Assembly (NCBI GenBank): GCA_027491295.1
Contig: JAIXWK010000002.1
Location: 370,032-434,031, forward strand
Source: Microbacteriaceae bacterium
GTDB lineage: Bacteria; Actinomycetota; Actinomycetes; Actinomycetales; Microbacteriaceae
DNA: 64,000 nt
Direction: 5' to 3'
Shown: positions 19,101-26,537 of the stretch, in pieces
How the letters are laid out: the number at the start of each line of letters is the position of its first letter
Position numbering within the stretch: the first letter of the stretch is position 1
Position numbers and translations under genes: made by a program
The notes under the pieces: generated by a model
The model's input: only the letters and a program-made list of their open reading frames with translations
The model's database searches: none
What the model was told of the DNA's origin: nothing

Positions 19101-21047
19101 CTGAGCGTCACCACCACTACCGACACCACTTTGAATGTCGTCATGAACCAGCCGGTGACTGTCACCGGAAAGGTCTTCCTATCTGACGGCACAACTCCGG
19201 TAGCAGGTGCCCCGGTCAAGTGGCTAAACGATGGTCAATACGCAGGTCTGGATAACGAGAACGCAATCACCGCGACCACCAATGCCAGCGGTGAGTACTC
19301 AATAACGGTTCCAAATGGAATCTTGGGTCGACTCTTCGTAAACACCTCTCGCAAACCAAACACCGCGGCACCAACCTCTCCGGTCATCCCTTGGGGTCTT
19401 GAAGCTGGTGGCAACACCACCTTCACCCAGTCAAGAACCGTGAACATTGTGCTGCCGGCTCAGAACCTAATTAAGTTCCAGGTCAAGGAGTGGGCTTCAA
19501 ACACCGCCGTTGCCGGCGCGTTTGTTGAGTTCTCCGGCTACACCAAGGCCTGCAAGTCGGCAAGCTACACACCATTCCCCGGTGCAACCGCTCCGATCTG
19601 TACCACCTGGCCTGGTGGCTACCCGCACTCTGAGCCATTGACCAATGCCAGTGGTGAAGTGACGGTTGCGGTCTTTGCGGCCTCGATTATGAACGACAAC
19701 AACTACACCTGGAACATCACCCACCCGATTGACTCAGCTCGAGTCGCACAGGTGAGTTTTGTGGCGTCGCAGAGCGCAACCATCCAGGTTGTTATGCCGG
19801 GAACTCCAAGCCAGCCTGAGCAGCCTTCCGCGACCGCGCTGACCAATGAGGTCCGCTTGAACTGGACTGAGCCTTGGAACGGTGGTGCGTTTATTGACTA
19901 CTACAAGGTCTGGGTATCGCTATCCGCCTCAGGTCCATTCACCTTGGTATCAAGCGGTGGATGTGCTGGAAACGTAGCTCCTGATCTTCGTAGCTGTGTG
20001 GTTACCAACCTGACCCCGGGAGTTACCTACTACTTCGCGATCATCGCCCACAACGTAATTGGTTACAGCCAGCTTTCAATGGCAGTTTCCTCAACGCCCA
20101 AGGCAGCGATCTCAAGCTTCACAAGTTCCCCAACCCCAACCATCACGGGCTCTGCCCAAATCGGGCAGTTCCTGATTGCCGAGCCAGGTGCTTGGGATTC
20201 AGGAACTGCCTTTGATTACGAGTGGCTAAAGGATGGCAGTGCAATCGCAGGCGCTGTTGGATCTAGCTATTTGATCAAGGCATCTGACGCCGGCAAGGCC
20301 ATCACCGTCAAGGTGACCGGTCGAAAGACTGGCTTCCAGACCGTGACCAAAAACTCCACCGCAACCACGCCAACCTGGCCAACCGGTGCTCGTCTGATTG
20401 CAATTACCGGTTCACCGGTAATCGGACAGCTATTGGTTGCGCAACGATCAACCCTGGTCAGTGCCGGAGATGTTGGCTACCAGTGGCTAAGAGAAGGTCA
20501 GGCAATTAGTGGTGCAACTACTGAGACCTATGAGCCAACCCTTGCGGATGTTGGTCAAGCCATCTCGGTTCAGCTAACAGGAACAGTTCTCAGCGAAGCG
20601 CCAACGGATGCAAAAATCGCAACCGTGAAGATCGCATCGCTGGTATCTGAAGTTGTCGTGTCAACCGGACCTGGATTGCTTGTGGCTGCTCCACCGATCC
20701 CAATCGCAATTCCAACTGTTACGCCACCGGTTCCAACCCAAAGCGCTACCACTTCATACGCACAGAGTTACCTACCGGTATTTATTGGCAAGGCCTTTAA
20801 CCTAACCGCAGCCCAGAAGGCAGCGGTCAAGGAGATCCTCAAGGGCAGCACCGCCAGCAAGTTCCTCTGCACCGCAATCAGACTGACCAATGGTCCTGCA
20901 TCACAGAACGTCTTGTTCCTAAAGCGAGCAAAGGCTGTCTGTGAATATGCCAAGACCCAAAGGCCAGCACTTGCAACCTGGTTCCAGTCAAAACCGACCA
21001 AGGTTCAGAGTTACGCCGGCAAGGTATTAGTGGGGCTCAAAGGCTAG
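16167..21047 (+). CDS. Secreted subtilisin-like (S8) protease with three tandem repeats, FN3 and C-terminal domain
   Basis: About 1626 residues from the ATG chosen here, which follows GCGGGG and begins a clear signal peptide; an in-frame TTG at 16125 is less likely. The catalytic triad is Asp168 (VIDSG), His225 (HGTHVAG) and Ser397 (GTSMATPH). Behind the protease lie three homologous repeats of about 215-220 residues (17845-19797), each opening 'GKV.L.DG.TPV' with a carboxypeptidase-regulatory-like look. Then come a fibronectin type III domain (about 19810-20095), two Ig-like repeats with 'Y.WL..G..I.GA' and a Cys-containing C-terminal domain (20755-21047). It probably degrades extracellular or surface protein, and the tail may bind wall or glycan (inference). 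No LPXTG motif. Confidence 0.9.
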   Translation: MSKAFSRVLSVTIATLLMLLGQGTVAMAANEQTFQGEEIIANQLIVQLEKDAPAPQEVFSSGSVLGYSAIGLEGAGTYLVKVNPFDSLATNLSRIQAFDGVEFAEPNYEVELDNTSNDTRYVDGSMWGLYGATGASTSSPTSSNGVNAAGAWAKGYTGARSVYVAVIDSGINVSHPDLAANIWTNAQETPGDGIDNDANGFIDDINGYDFLNNDATVYDAGEHPHGTHVAGTVGAVGGNGTGVTGVAWQVSLISAKIVNASGQAAIADAIEAIDYITMLRMKKGLDIIASNNSWGGTAYSRSLENAIKRGGDVGIIFVAAAGNDATDIGTTAQYPAAYDCTTPHRPFDCVVSVAAIDQAGLLASYSNFSSTRVDLAAPGSNILSTSGDGYATLSGTSMATPHVTGAIALCLAAYRGTTAEQAIAKLKSTTTAMGTLTGKVSTGGRLNVAAFVDSCVSETTALSGAVSNTKLSALYTDRMRVDWDDTVAGDYEQELQISVGPNGCAGPFTHFGYIGPGLTALPIFNLQEAQFYCFQVRGIRDASTTTWNKSNVAITWTSNLPYITGKVTLADGVTPVAKMPVKWLASGAYAGLDNSNALVGYTNLAGEYVLQVPNGTEGELFLNTSRYGNRGLDTIPPTPWGMEAGGKLTITQDTVVDIKVPSIKTTTVTVVQHGTNQPVVGGKVQFVGDTKGCVTGSYTPFASAITPRCLSWPAGYAHSGPVTDAQGRVTLAILDTPHVANSNYEFMVIDPQNAAKSTTFNLTPTSSATVTVVMNPPVVFSGKVFMANGVTPVSGAVVNWLNDGQYAGLENSNAIKATTNSNGEYSLSVPAGTLGRLFVSTSRSPKNVSPTSPQLPWGLEAGGMTSSTVSKEINLVMPAQNNVTVNVTNGSTGASMSGAILEFVGYTKTCVTGSYTPFAGATNAACSTWPGGYAHSAPRANSSGVVKIAIFAQQHLNSSTFKHDFLVRDANDTSKTTNLSVTTTTDTTLNVVMNQPVTVTGKVFLSDGTTPVAGAPVKWLNDGQYAGLDNENAITATTNASGEYSITVPNGILGRLFVNTSRKPNTAAPTSPVIPWGLEAGGNTTFTQSRTVNIVLPAQNLIKFQVKEWASNTAVAGAFVEFSGYTKACKSASYTPFPGATAPICTTWPGGYPHSEPLTNASGEVTVAVFAASIMNDNNYTWNITHPIDSARVAQVSFVASQSATIQVVMPGTPSQPEQPSATALTNEVRLNWTEPWNGGAFIDYYKVWVSLSASGPFTLVSSGGCAGNVAPDLRSCVVTNLTPGVTYYFAIIAHNVIGYSQLSMAVSSTPKAAISSFTSSPTPTITGSAQIGQFLIAEPGAWDSGTAFDYEWLKDGSAIAGAVGSSYLIKASDAGKAITVKVTGRKTGFQTVTKNSTATTPTWPTGARLIAITGSPVIGQLLVAQRSTLVSAGDVGYQWLREGQAISGATTETYEPTLADVGQAISVQLTGTVLSEAPTDAKIATVKIASLVSEVVVSTGPGLLVAAPPIPIAIPTVTPPVPTQSATTSYAQSYLPVFIGKAFNLTAAQKAAVKEILKGSTASKFLCTAIRLTNGPASQNVLFLKRAKAVCEYAKTQRPALATWFQSKPTKVQSYAGKVLVGLKG
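17845..19797 (+). repeat. Three tandem ~650-bp coding repeats in the S8 protease gene
   Basis: Units begin near 17845, 18490 and 19150. Shared landmarks are 'KWLNDGQYAGL(D/E)N', 'PWG(L/M)EAGG', 'GSYTPFA' and 'WP(A/G)GYAHS'. Units 2 and 3 are the most alike, suggesting the most recent duplication. Confidence 0.85.
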
Positions 21048-21325
21048 ATCTCAACGGACTTATCGAATCTTGCGGGCCTTCTTCTGAACCACAAAATACC
21101 AAAGATCACCCAAGAGATCAGTCCTATGACGACCAGACTCAAAGAGCCGCCTAGATAGATTTGCTCAGCGGGACTAGCTTTGCGAAGGGCCACGCCCGCT
21201 GGGGAATCTTCGAGCCCTAGGTCTTCGAGGTACATGTAGTCCGCAAAACTAGAGGCCCATATTCCGTAACCAAGCGTTAGCCCAACAACAAGTGACCAAA
21301 TCGCTAGTTGCTTAATTTGATGCAT
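21044..21325 (-). CDS. Small two-helix membrane protein, unknown
   Basis: 93 residues with two hydrophobic helices ('LAIWSLVVGLTLGYGIWASS' near 7-26 and 'LGGSLSLVVIGLISWVIFGILWF' near 58-80). The loop between them carries acidic residues. A strong Shine-Dalgarno (GGGAGG) precedes the ATG. It lies 31 bp downstream of the DUF2599-like gene on the same strand and is probably cotranscribed. The 3' end overlaps the protease stop by 4 bp. I do not recognise a family. Confidence 0.6.
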   Translation of the reverse strand: MHQIKQLAIWSLVVGLTLGYGIWASSFADYMYLEDLGLEDSPAGVALRKASPAEQIYLGGSLSLVVIGLISWVIFGILWFRRRPARFDKSVEI

Positions 21326-21356
21326 CTGACTTTCCTCCCTTCAGGCTTGAAGGTAT

Positions 21357-22250
21357 TCAGGGGTTGCAGCGGTACAGGAACAACGATTGAAACCAAGGCA
21401 CCAACGGAGACCATGATTCCATGTTGTACTCAGGGTACCCCGCAGGGCTTCCAAAAATGTGGCAGTAAAACTGTTCTTGAATCGTGTCAGACCAGAGCGG
21501 TGCATTCTGCCCTAGTTTGGTGAGAACTTCAGCACGATGAGCGAACCACGTCGGCGAAGATACGGTCGTAAGGCCCCAGAGGGTCGGTTTCACATTTATC
21601 CGGTAACCCTGCTTGTGTTTGGTCACATACGGATCGTGGTAGAGGTCAATTCCAATCCACGGGTCCGCAATTATTGGATATGCGAAGTTTGCCGAATCGT
21701 GAAATACATGCTGAATTAACTTCCCCTTTGAGAACTCAAATTGAGTTTTAACAGGCTTTCCGTTGGCATCATATGCCCATGGGCGAGATATGCCACCAAT
21801 CATGACGCCTTTGGCATCAACAATTAAAACCTCACCGGAAGGAAGTATCTTGACGGAAGATTGTTTTGGAAAATCGAGATTGAAGTTAATACTCTTCGGA
21901 TTTGTTGGTTTAGTTATCACAAAAATGGTTTGAACTGAACCATCTGTTTTGGCCAGCGGCACAACGTTGAATCCATCCTGAGTCCTCAAAACCCTATGCG
22001 ATTGGTTGCTGTGAATCTCGAGCCGATTCGCCACCACGGTTTCTATCGATAACCTGAGACCGGTCCTTGCATCGTTGAACAGAGTCCCGTCATTTGACAA
22101 GGGCTGTTCCACAGAATCGCTCAGAGCGGATGGCGCAACATCTGCGATTGACTTCAGAGTTGGGGATTCGGACTCCGCTAGCGCAGGCTGACTTGAGCTC
22201 AATGCCAGCAACGTTGCTACTCCTGCTGCAAAGCTTGCGAAGATTTTCAT
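21357..22250 (-). CDS. Secreted DUF2599-like protein
   Basis: 297 residues from the ATG at 22250, which follows GAGAGG and begins a signal peptide ending near 'QPALAES'; the frame extends upstream to 22319 but without comparable support. The middle has 'YPIIADPWIGIDL'. The C-terminus has 'FYCHIFGSP', 'YNMESWSP' and a final 'YRCNP', a Cys/Trp pattern I associate with actinobacterial DUF2599 proteins. Function of the family is unknown. The sequence looks richer in A/T than the flanking genes, and it sits between two copies of the protease 3' end. Confidence 0.65.
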   Translation of the reverse strand: MKIFASFAAGVATLLALSSSQPALAESESPTLKSIADVAPSALSDSVEQPLSNDGTLFNDARTGLRLSIETVVANRLEIHSNQSHRVLRTQDGFNVVPLAKTDGSVQTIFVITKPTNPKSINFNLDFPKQSSVKILPSGEVLIVDAKGVMIGGISRPWAYDANGKPVKTQFEFSKGKLIQHVFHDSANFAYPIIADPWIGIDLYHDPYVTKHKQGYRINVKPTLWGLTTVSSPTWFAHRAEVLTKLGQNAPLWSDTIQEQFYCHIFGSPAGYPEYNMESWSPLVPWFQSLFLYRCNP

Positions 22251-22329
22251 TGGACCTCTCGTTTTTGTGATGAGTAGAAGTATTTCTTCGTTCACAAAAA
22301 AGCGATTTGAGTTATCCACAGGCAGACAA

Positions 22330-22455
22330 AAAATTTCGAAGTTCGTTAGTCACTCTTTCGCGTCGCTGAAACCAACGCGCTTGGCCCGGTTCTATCGGAA
22401 ACTGACCCAGGTGGAGAGTCATGCCGGCAAGGTATTAGTGGGGCTGAGGGGCTAA
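22330..22455 (+). pseudogene. Decayed copy of the S8 protease C-terminus
   Basis: The in-frame stretch ending 'HAGKVLVGLRG' plus stop matches the protease ending 'YAGKVLVGLKG'. A 23-bp run is identical (21015-21037 and 22423-22445), and the upstream ~45 bp aligns without gaps but with many changes. No start, signal peptide or upstream domain is present. It looks like the remnant of a second gene with the same C-terminal domain. Confidence 0.6.
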
Positions 22456-22467
22456 AGAGGATTGGAG

Positions 22468-22488
22468 TTCAACAACCTAGTTGTTGAA
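22468..22488. other. Perfect 9-bp inverted repeat over the GH16 stop codon
   Basis: TTCAACAAC and GTTGTTGAA flank CTA, the complement of the GH16 TAG stop. No T-tract follows on either strand. It could act as a weak terminator or 3'-end protecting hairpin for the GH16 operon. Confidence 0.35.
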
Positions 22489-24474
22489 CACTTGGCCCTG
22501 GCCGTTTAGTTGGTAGTAGCGGACGTAGTCGATCTTCATTTGGGCTGTGGTCCAGCCGTCGTAGGCGTCTGAGAATCCACCCGCGGGTGAGATGGCGTTA
22601 TTCAGAATGATGAAGAACGGGTGGTTGAAGGCCCAAGATCCATTTTGATTCAGCGTGCTGCTGGTCTCTTCCAAGATCTTTACTCCGTCGACATAAATCG
22701 CCAGGTAGTTTTCCAGCCAGTGGACTTTGTAGACGTGATAGGCGTTCGCGTAGTTGCCACCACTTGCCTCACCATATTCGTAAGCGTCATTGCCACCATT
22801 TGACCAGTGGATTGCGCCAGCGACTCTGGATCCGGACTTACCCTCCATGATGTCGATCTCGCCTGATGCTGGCCAGCCCACCGAAGTGATGTTGGTGCCC
22901 AACATCCAAAACGCTGGCCAGTTGGCACCGCCGATTGGGTTTTGAATCCTTGCCTCAATCACGCCGTACATGAAGGAGACCTTGCCCTGGGTGTCAAACC
23001 TTCCGCTGGTGAAAGGACAGGTTCCAGACCATGCCAAGCAGCTTCCAACTGGCGCTGGTGTGGTCACGCGCCTAGATGTAATAACCGCATTGCCCTGACC
23101 ATCCAGCTGGTTCGCATCGGGGATGAACTGCTGCTGCTCATTGTTGTGGCAAGCGCCACCTCCGTTAGCAGAGGAGTGCCCACAGGTTCGAGATGTCCAT
23201 CGAGATCCATCAAGTGCTCCGGTGCCATCAAAGTTTTCCTCCCACAGCAGGCTGCCCTGAGTGAAGGCTGGCGAGGAAGATCCCGGCACTGTTGTCTGCG
23301 TGGCGGTTACCGCTGGGAACGAAACCTGATCGAAGTAATAGGTTGCCCCACCGGTGGTGGTGCCAAAGGCGTAGAAGATCACGGCCTTTCGGTATTGGAT
23401 GTCTGTTCTGTAAGCCGGAGAGCCGCCTCTAGGGCTATCAAAATTGAAACTTAGAGTCTGCCAACCCACCGATCCGGCTGTCACCATGGTTTCCACGTAG
23501 CGAGTGGAGTTTGATGCGTCTTCAAGCTTTAGTAGCACCGGCTGGTTTGCAGCCGGGGAGTAGAAATTGAGCGTGACGGTCTTGCTGGTTGCGCTAATCA
23601 GGTTCACACCATTAGCTGCGGTGTAGAAAACAGTTCCTGCAAAGCTCTCCGCGCCGCGGACAACCTTGACGGCCCTTGTTGAACCACCGGTACCTCCAGA
23701 TGGATGTGCATCCACACCGGGGCCATCGCCACCAAAACCAATAAGTTCTGCCCCGCCCTCAAAATCTAACGTGATCGGCGTGCTGGTTAGCGTGGTGACA
23801 GTGGTGCTTGGTGTGCCCGATTGATTTGAAATAGCACTTGAACCCCCGGCGTAGCCGCCAACGATAGTGCCCACCGAAACTGGTGGGGTAGGCGGAGTTG
23901 TTCCGCCGCCGGTGCCAGGAGAGCTCGTTGTTGCAGGTGAAGAAGTTTGCTGCCCAGTATTTGGAGAGACGCTGGGTGAGAGCGTGGGCGAAATGCTTGG
24001 AGAGCTAGTTACCGGAATGCTCGGTGAAACTGTCGGAGAGACTGTCGGTGACTGGGTTGCCGGCACGGTTGGAGCCTGATACTTCGGCAGTGCTTTGATA
24101 GCGCGGCAATTCTTTAGAGCCGGGTCACTGGCGTCCTTGACGCATTTATTGCTTCCGGTGCCACCGTCAACAAAATCAATGCCCAGTCCACCGAAAATCT
24201 GGTCGTGGCCAGCACCTGCTGAAATGCGGTCATTGCCCTTGCCACCATCGATGACATCATTGCCCGAAGAACCATAGATCAGGTCATTGCCGCCGAGACC
24301 GCAGATCACATCCGATGCGTAGGTCCCAACTAATACGTCGTTCTTTTGAGTGCCGACGATGGTGCACTTCGCACCGGTAACAGCTAGCTCGGCCGCACTT
24401 ACATTAAGCGGGCCTGAGAAGGTGGCCAAAATCAGCGTTAGCGGCAGTAATAAACCTGCCAGTGGTTTTCTCAT
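22477..24474 (-). CDS. Secreted GH16 beta-glucanase with RTX-like repeats and carbohydrate-binding-like module
   Basis: 665 residues. Order: signal peptide (1-28); RTX-like calcium-binding nonapeptides (about 41-110, 'GGNDLIYGSSGNDVIDGG'); Ser/Pro/Thr linker (about 135-205); a beta-sandwich module (about 220-400) with 'LISATSKTVTLNFYSPA' and 'YYFDQVSF'; then the GH16 catalytic domain (about 405-660). The catalytic motif is Glu539-x-Asp541-x-x-Glu544 in GEIDIME, the laminarinase/lichenase type. It likely cleaves beta-1,3 or mixed-linkage glucan outside the cell. Last gene of the three-gene GH16 operon, with ATGA overlap to the preceding gene. Confidence 0.92.
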   Translation of the reverse strand: MRKPLAGLLLPLTLILATFSGPLNVSAAELAVTGAKCTIVGTQKNDVLVGTYASDVICGLGGNDLIYGSSGNDVIDGGKGNDRISAGAGHDQIFGGLGIDFVDGGTGSNKCVKDASDPALKNCRAIKALPKYQAPTVPATQSPTVSPTVSPSIPVTSSPSISPTLSPSVSPNTGQQTSSPATTSSPGTGGGTTPPTPPVSVGTIVGGYAGGSSAISNQSGTPSTTVTTLTSTPITLDFEGGAELIGFGGDGPGVDAHPSGGTGGSTRAVKVVRGAESFAGTVFYTAANGVNLISATSKTVTLNFYSPAANQPVLLKLEDASNSTRYVETMVTAGSVGWQTLSFNFDSPRGGSPAYRTDIQYRKAVIFYAFGTTTGGATYYFDQVSFPAVTATQTTVPGSSSPAFTQGSLLWEENFDGTGALDGSRWTSRTCGHSSANGGGACHNNEQQQFIPDANQLDGQGNAVITSRRVTTPAPVGSCLAWSGTCPFTSGRFDTQGKVSFMYGVIEARIQNPIGGANWPAFWMLGTNITSVGWPASGEIDIMEGKSGSRVAGAIHWSNGGNDAYEYGEASGGNYANAYHVYKVHWLENYLAIYVDGVKILEETSSTLNQNGSWAFNHPFFIILNNAISPAGGFSDAYDGWTTAQMKIDYVRYYQLNGQGQVFNN

Positions 24475-25325
24475 TTGCGAGTTACAGTGCCCACACCATT
24501 GAGGGAGTAGTAGCGAATGTAGTCCACGCTCATCTTCACGCCGTCGATGCTGTCGTCGATCTGGCCGCCATCAAAGTCGCCACCCATCGCAACATTCAGG
24601 ATTAAGAAGAAGTCTTGGTTGAAGACATAGGTACCCGCCTTCACGCTCTTGTTCGTGAGGGTGTGAACTAGCTTGCCATCCACGTACCAGGAGATCTTGT
24701 TGGCTGCCCACTCAATCGCATACACGTGATAGTCATTAGTCAGTGGAGTGCCGTAGCGCTTTGAGCCAGTCTTGCTGGCAGCTCCCGAGTAACCAGGACC
24801 ATGCGCACTAACAATTGCTAGGTCAGGTTCACGGCCACGAAGCTCGATAATGTCGATTTCACCGCACTTGGGCCAGCTCTTTGCCCCAATGTTGCTGCCC
24901 AGCATCCAGAAAGCCGGCCACACACCGGTACCAGCGGGAAGCTTCATTCTGGCTTCCATGCGGCCGTATTTAAAGCGAATCTTGCCCTCGGTCTTGATGC
25001 GACCTGAGAAATACTGGCAATCACCAAAGCAGTTGTAAGGAAGCTCATCTTCGGCAACCGGCGGGATCCTGGTGACACTAATGTCAAGCTGGCCGTTTCC
25101 ATTGGTCTTTACGGCATCTTCGGTGTACCACTGCAGCTCCTTGTTACCCCAGCCACCACCACCTAGGTCGTAGTCAAAGAATTTTGAGCTCGGTGCAGTT
25201 CCAGCTACCTCATTGAACTCCTGAGACCAGAGCAGTTTCTTTACCGTGGGCGCAGCCGATACCGGATTCGAGAGGGTTATCAGCGAGAGCGCGATAACCG
25301 AGATGGTGGCAACAAATCTCTTCAT
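24471..25325 (-). CDS. Secreted GH16 beta-glucanase
   Basis: 284 residues: a signal peptide (1-24, ending 'NPVSAAP') followed directly by a GH16 domain. The catalytic motif is Glu156-x-Asp158-x-x-Glu161 in CGEIDIIE. 'WPAFWMLGSNI' and 'DYHVYAIEW' are typical of bacterial laminarinases. No accessory modules are present. The gene overlaps the next enzyme by ATGA and the preceding one by TAATG, so all three are translated from one message. Substrate (laminarin or other beta-glucan) is inferred from family and context. Confidence 0.93.
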   Translation of the reverse strand: MKRFVATISVIALSLITLSNPVSAAPTVKKLLWSQEFNEVAGTAPSSKFFDYDLGGGGWGNKELQWYTEDAVKTNGNGQLDISVTRIPPVAEDELPYNCFGDCQYFSGRIKTEGKIRFKYGRMEARMKLPAGTGVWPAFWMLGSNIGAKSWPKCGEIDIIELRGREPDLAIVSAHGPGYSGAASKTGSKRYGTPLTNDYHVYAIEWAANKISWYVDGKLVHTLTNKSVKAGTYVFNQDFFLILNVAMGGDFDGGQIDDSIDGVKMSVDYIRYYSLNGVGTVTRK

Positions 25326-26218
25326 TAGTACTTGGTTACCTTCCCGACACCGTCTAGCGAGTAGGCACGGATGTAGTCAATGCTCATTGCTCCGCTTTTC
25401 AGGTCGGGGTCGATCTCTCCGGTGAAGATACCTCCAACGGCAACGTTCAGGATCAGGTAGTACTCCTTGTTGAAGACCCACTCTTTGGCGCCAACATCGG
25501 CCTTATTTAGAGTGAAGAAGACCTTGTCATTCACCAGCCACTTGATCTGATCCGGCTTCCACTCAATCGCATAGACGTGGTAGGTGGAGTGGTTGAAGCT
25601 CTTGAGAGTCGTTAGCTCACCGATGCCATCGCCACCCGAGTAGCCAGGTCCGTGCACGGTGCCAAATGACAACTTTGGAGAGACACCCTTGGCCTCAACA
25701 ATGTCAATTTCACCGCAGGCAGGCCAGGGGTTTGACTTGATGTCAGTACCGAGCATCCAGAATGCTGGCCACATTCCAACACCCTTTGGCATCTTGATGC
25801 GGGCCTCAATGCGGCCATACATAAAGCTCACCTTGCCCAAGGTGTGGATCTTGCCGCTGGTCCACTCGCACGCGGTGCCGTAGTAGCAAAGGTATGGGTT
25901 GGTCGAGGAGGTTTTGCCATTGGCAGGAACCGACATCTTCTTGGCGTTTACGACCAGAGCGCCCTTACCGTCGTGCTTTAGAGCATCCTGAACGTAGTAC
26001 TCGCGCTCGCCATTGCCCCAACCTGGTATTCCAGCCTCGGTGCCATCACCGATGTCGTGAGTCCAAAAAGTTTTTGATACTGGTGTGCCGGCCTTGGAGT
26101 TGAACTCTTGAGACCAGAGCAACTTCTTGGTCTCTGCAGGGGCTGCGGGCATTTGCACTCCTAGGGTCAGGACTAGCGAGAAAGCCAAACTGAGCGGAAC
26201 AGCTCTACCAAACTTCAT
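25325..26218 (-). CDS. Secreted GH16 beta-glucanase, first gene of the operon
   Basis: 297 residues from the ATG at 26218, which follows AAGGA and begins a good signal peptide ('PLSLAFSLVLTLGVQMPAAPA'). The frame is open upstream to 26287 but that extension lacks a ribosome site. GH16 domain with Glu170-x-Asp172-x-x-Glu175 in CGEIDIVE. It resembles its neighbour closely across 'WPAFWMLGTDI' and 'YHVYAIEW', indicating duplication followed by divergence. A half-conserved LacI-type operator lies 49 bp upstream. Confidence 0.93.
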   Translation of the reverse strand: MKFGRAVPLSLAFSLVLTLGVQMPAAPAETKKLLWSQEFNSKAGTPVSKTFWTHDIGDGTEAGIPGWGNGEREYYVQDALKHDGKGALVVNAKKMSVPANGKTSSTNPYLCYYGTACEWTSGKIHTLGKVSFMYGRIEARIKMPKGVGMWPAFWMLGTDIKSNPWPACGEIDIVEAKGVSPKLSFGTVHGPGYSGGDGIGELTTLKSFNHSTYHVYAIEWKPDQIKWLVNDKVFFTLNKADVGAKEWVFNKEYYLILNVAVGGIFTGEIDPDLKSGAMSIDYIRAYSLDGVGKVTKY

Positions 26219-26266
26219 GCGCCAAATCCTTTGAATCACGCGGTCAACGGGCGGCCAGCGCACACT

Positions 26267-26278
26267 GAAACCGATTTG
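26267..26278. promoter_or_regulatory. LacI-type operator, half-conserved copy (GAAACCGATTTG)
   Basis: One mismatch from the palindrome GAAACCGATTTC, which is the reverse complement of the sites at 26360 and 26427. Located 49 bp upstream of the GH16 operon start, where a repressor could block its promoter. Confidence 0.55.
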
Positions 26279-26359
26279 TCTGTTCAACCTATCAGCTGCA
26301 AATGATGGTCACCAGATGTTTAAAAATTTATCCTCGGTGGCGTATAACGCTTAAATAAC

Positions 26360-26371
26360 GAAATCGGTTTC
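26360..26371. promoter_or_regulatory. LacI-type operator GAAATCGGTTTC (upstream member of pair)
   Basis: An imperfect palindrome with the central CG step typical of LacI/CcpA-family operators. It lies just upstream of the candidate -35 of the transporter operon and 67 bp from the identical site at 26427. Confidence 0.7.
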
Positions 26372-26384
26372 ACGCCAGCTTAAC

Positions 26385-26414
26385 TTGATAATTAGGCACT
26401 TCTGGTGGTCTAAT
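26385..26414 (+). promoter_or_regulatory. Candidate promoter of the sugar-transport operon
   Basis: TTGATA at 26385-26390 and TCTAAT at 26409-26414 with an 18-bp spacer. The promoter is enclosed by the operators at 26360 and 26427, an arrangement suited to repression. Confidence 0.5.
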
Positions 26415-26426
26415 TTTCCGCATCGC

Positions 26427-26438
26427 GAAATCGGTTTC
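26427..26438. promoter_or_regulatory. LacI-type operator GAAATCGGTTTC (downstream member of pair)
   Basis: Identical 12-mer to 26360-26371. It begins 12 bp after the candidate -10 box, so a bound repressor would cover the transcription start region. Confidence 0.7.
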
Positions 26439-26537
26439 ATGACCGTTTCTCGATAGCAAAGGTATTGACCGCTGCGGTGGTTGCGCACACAACCACCGCA
26501 GCGGAATACCAAAACTTTCATTCAAAGGAGACAGATC

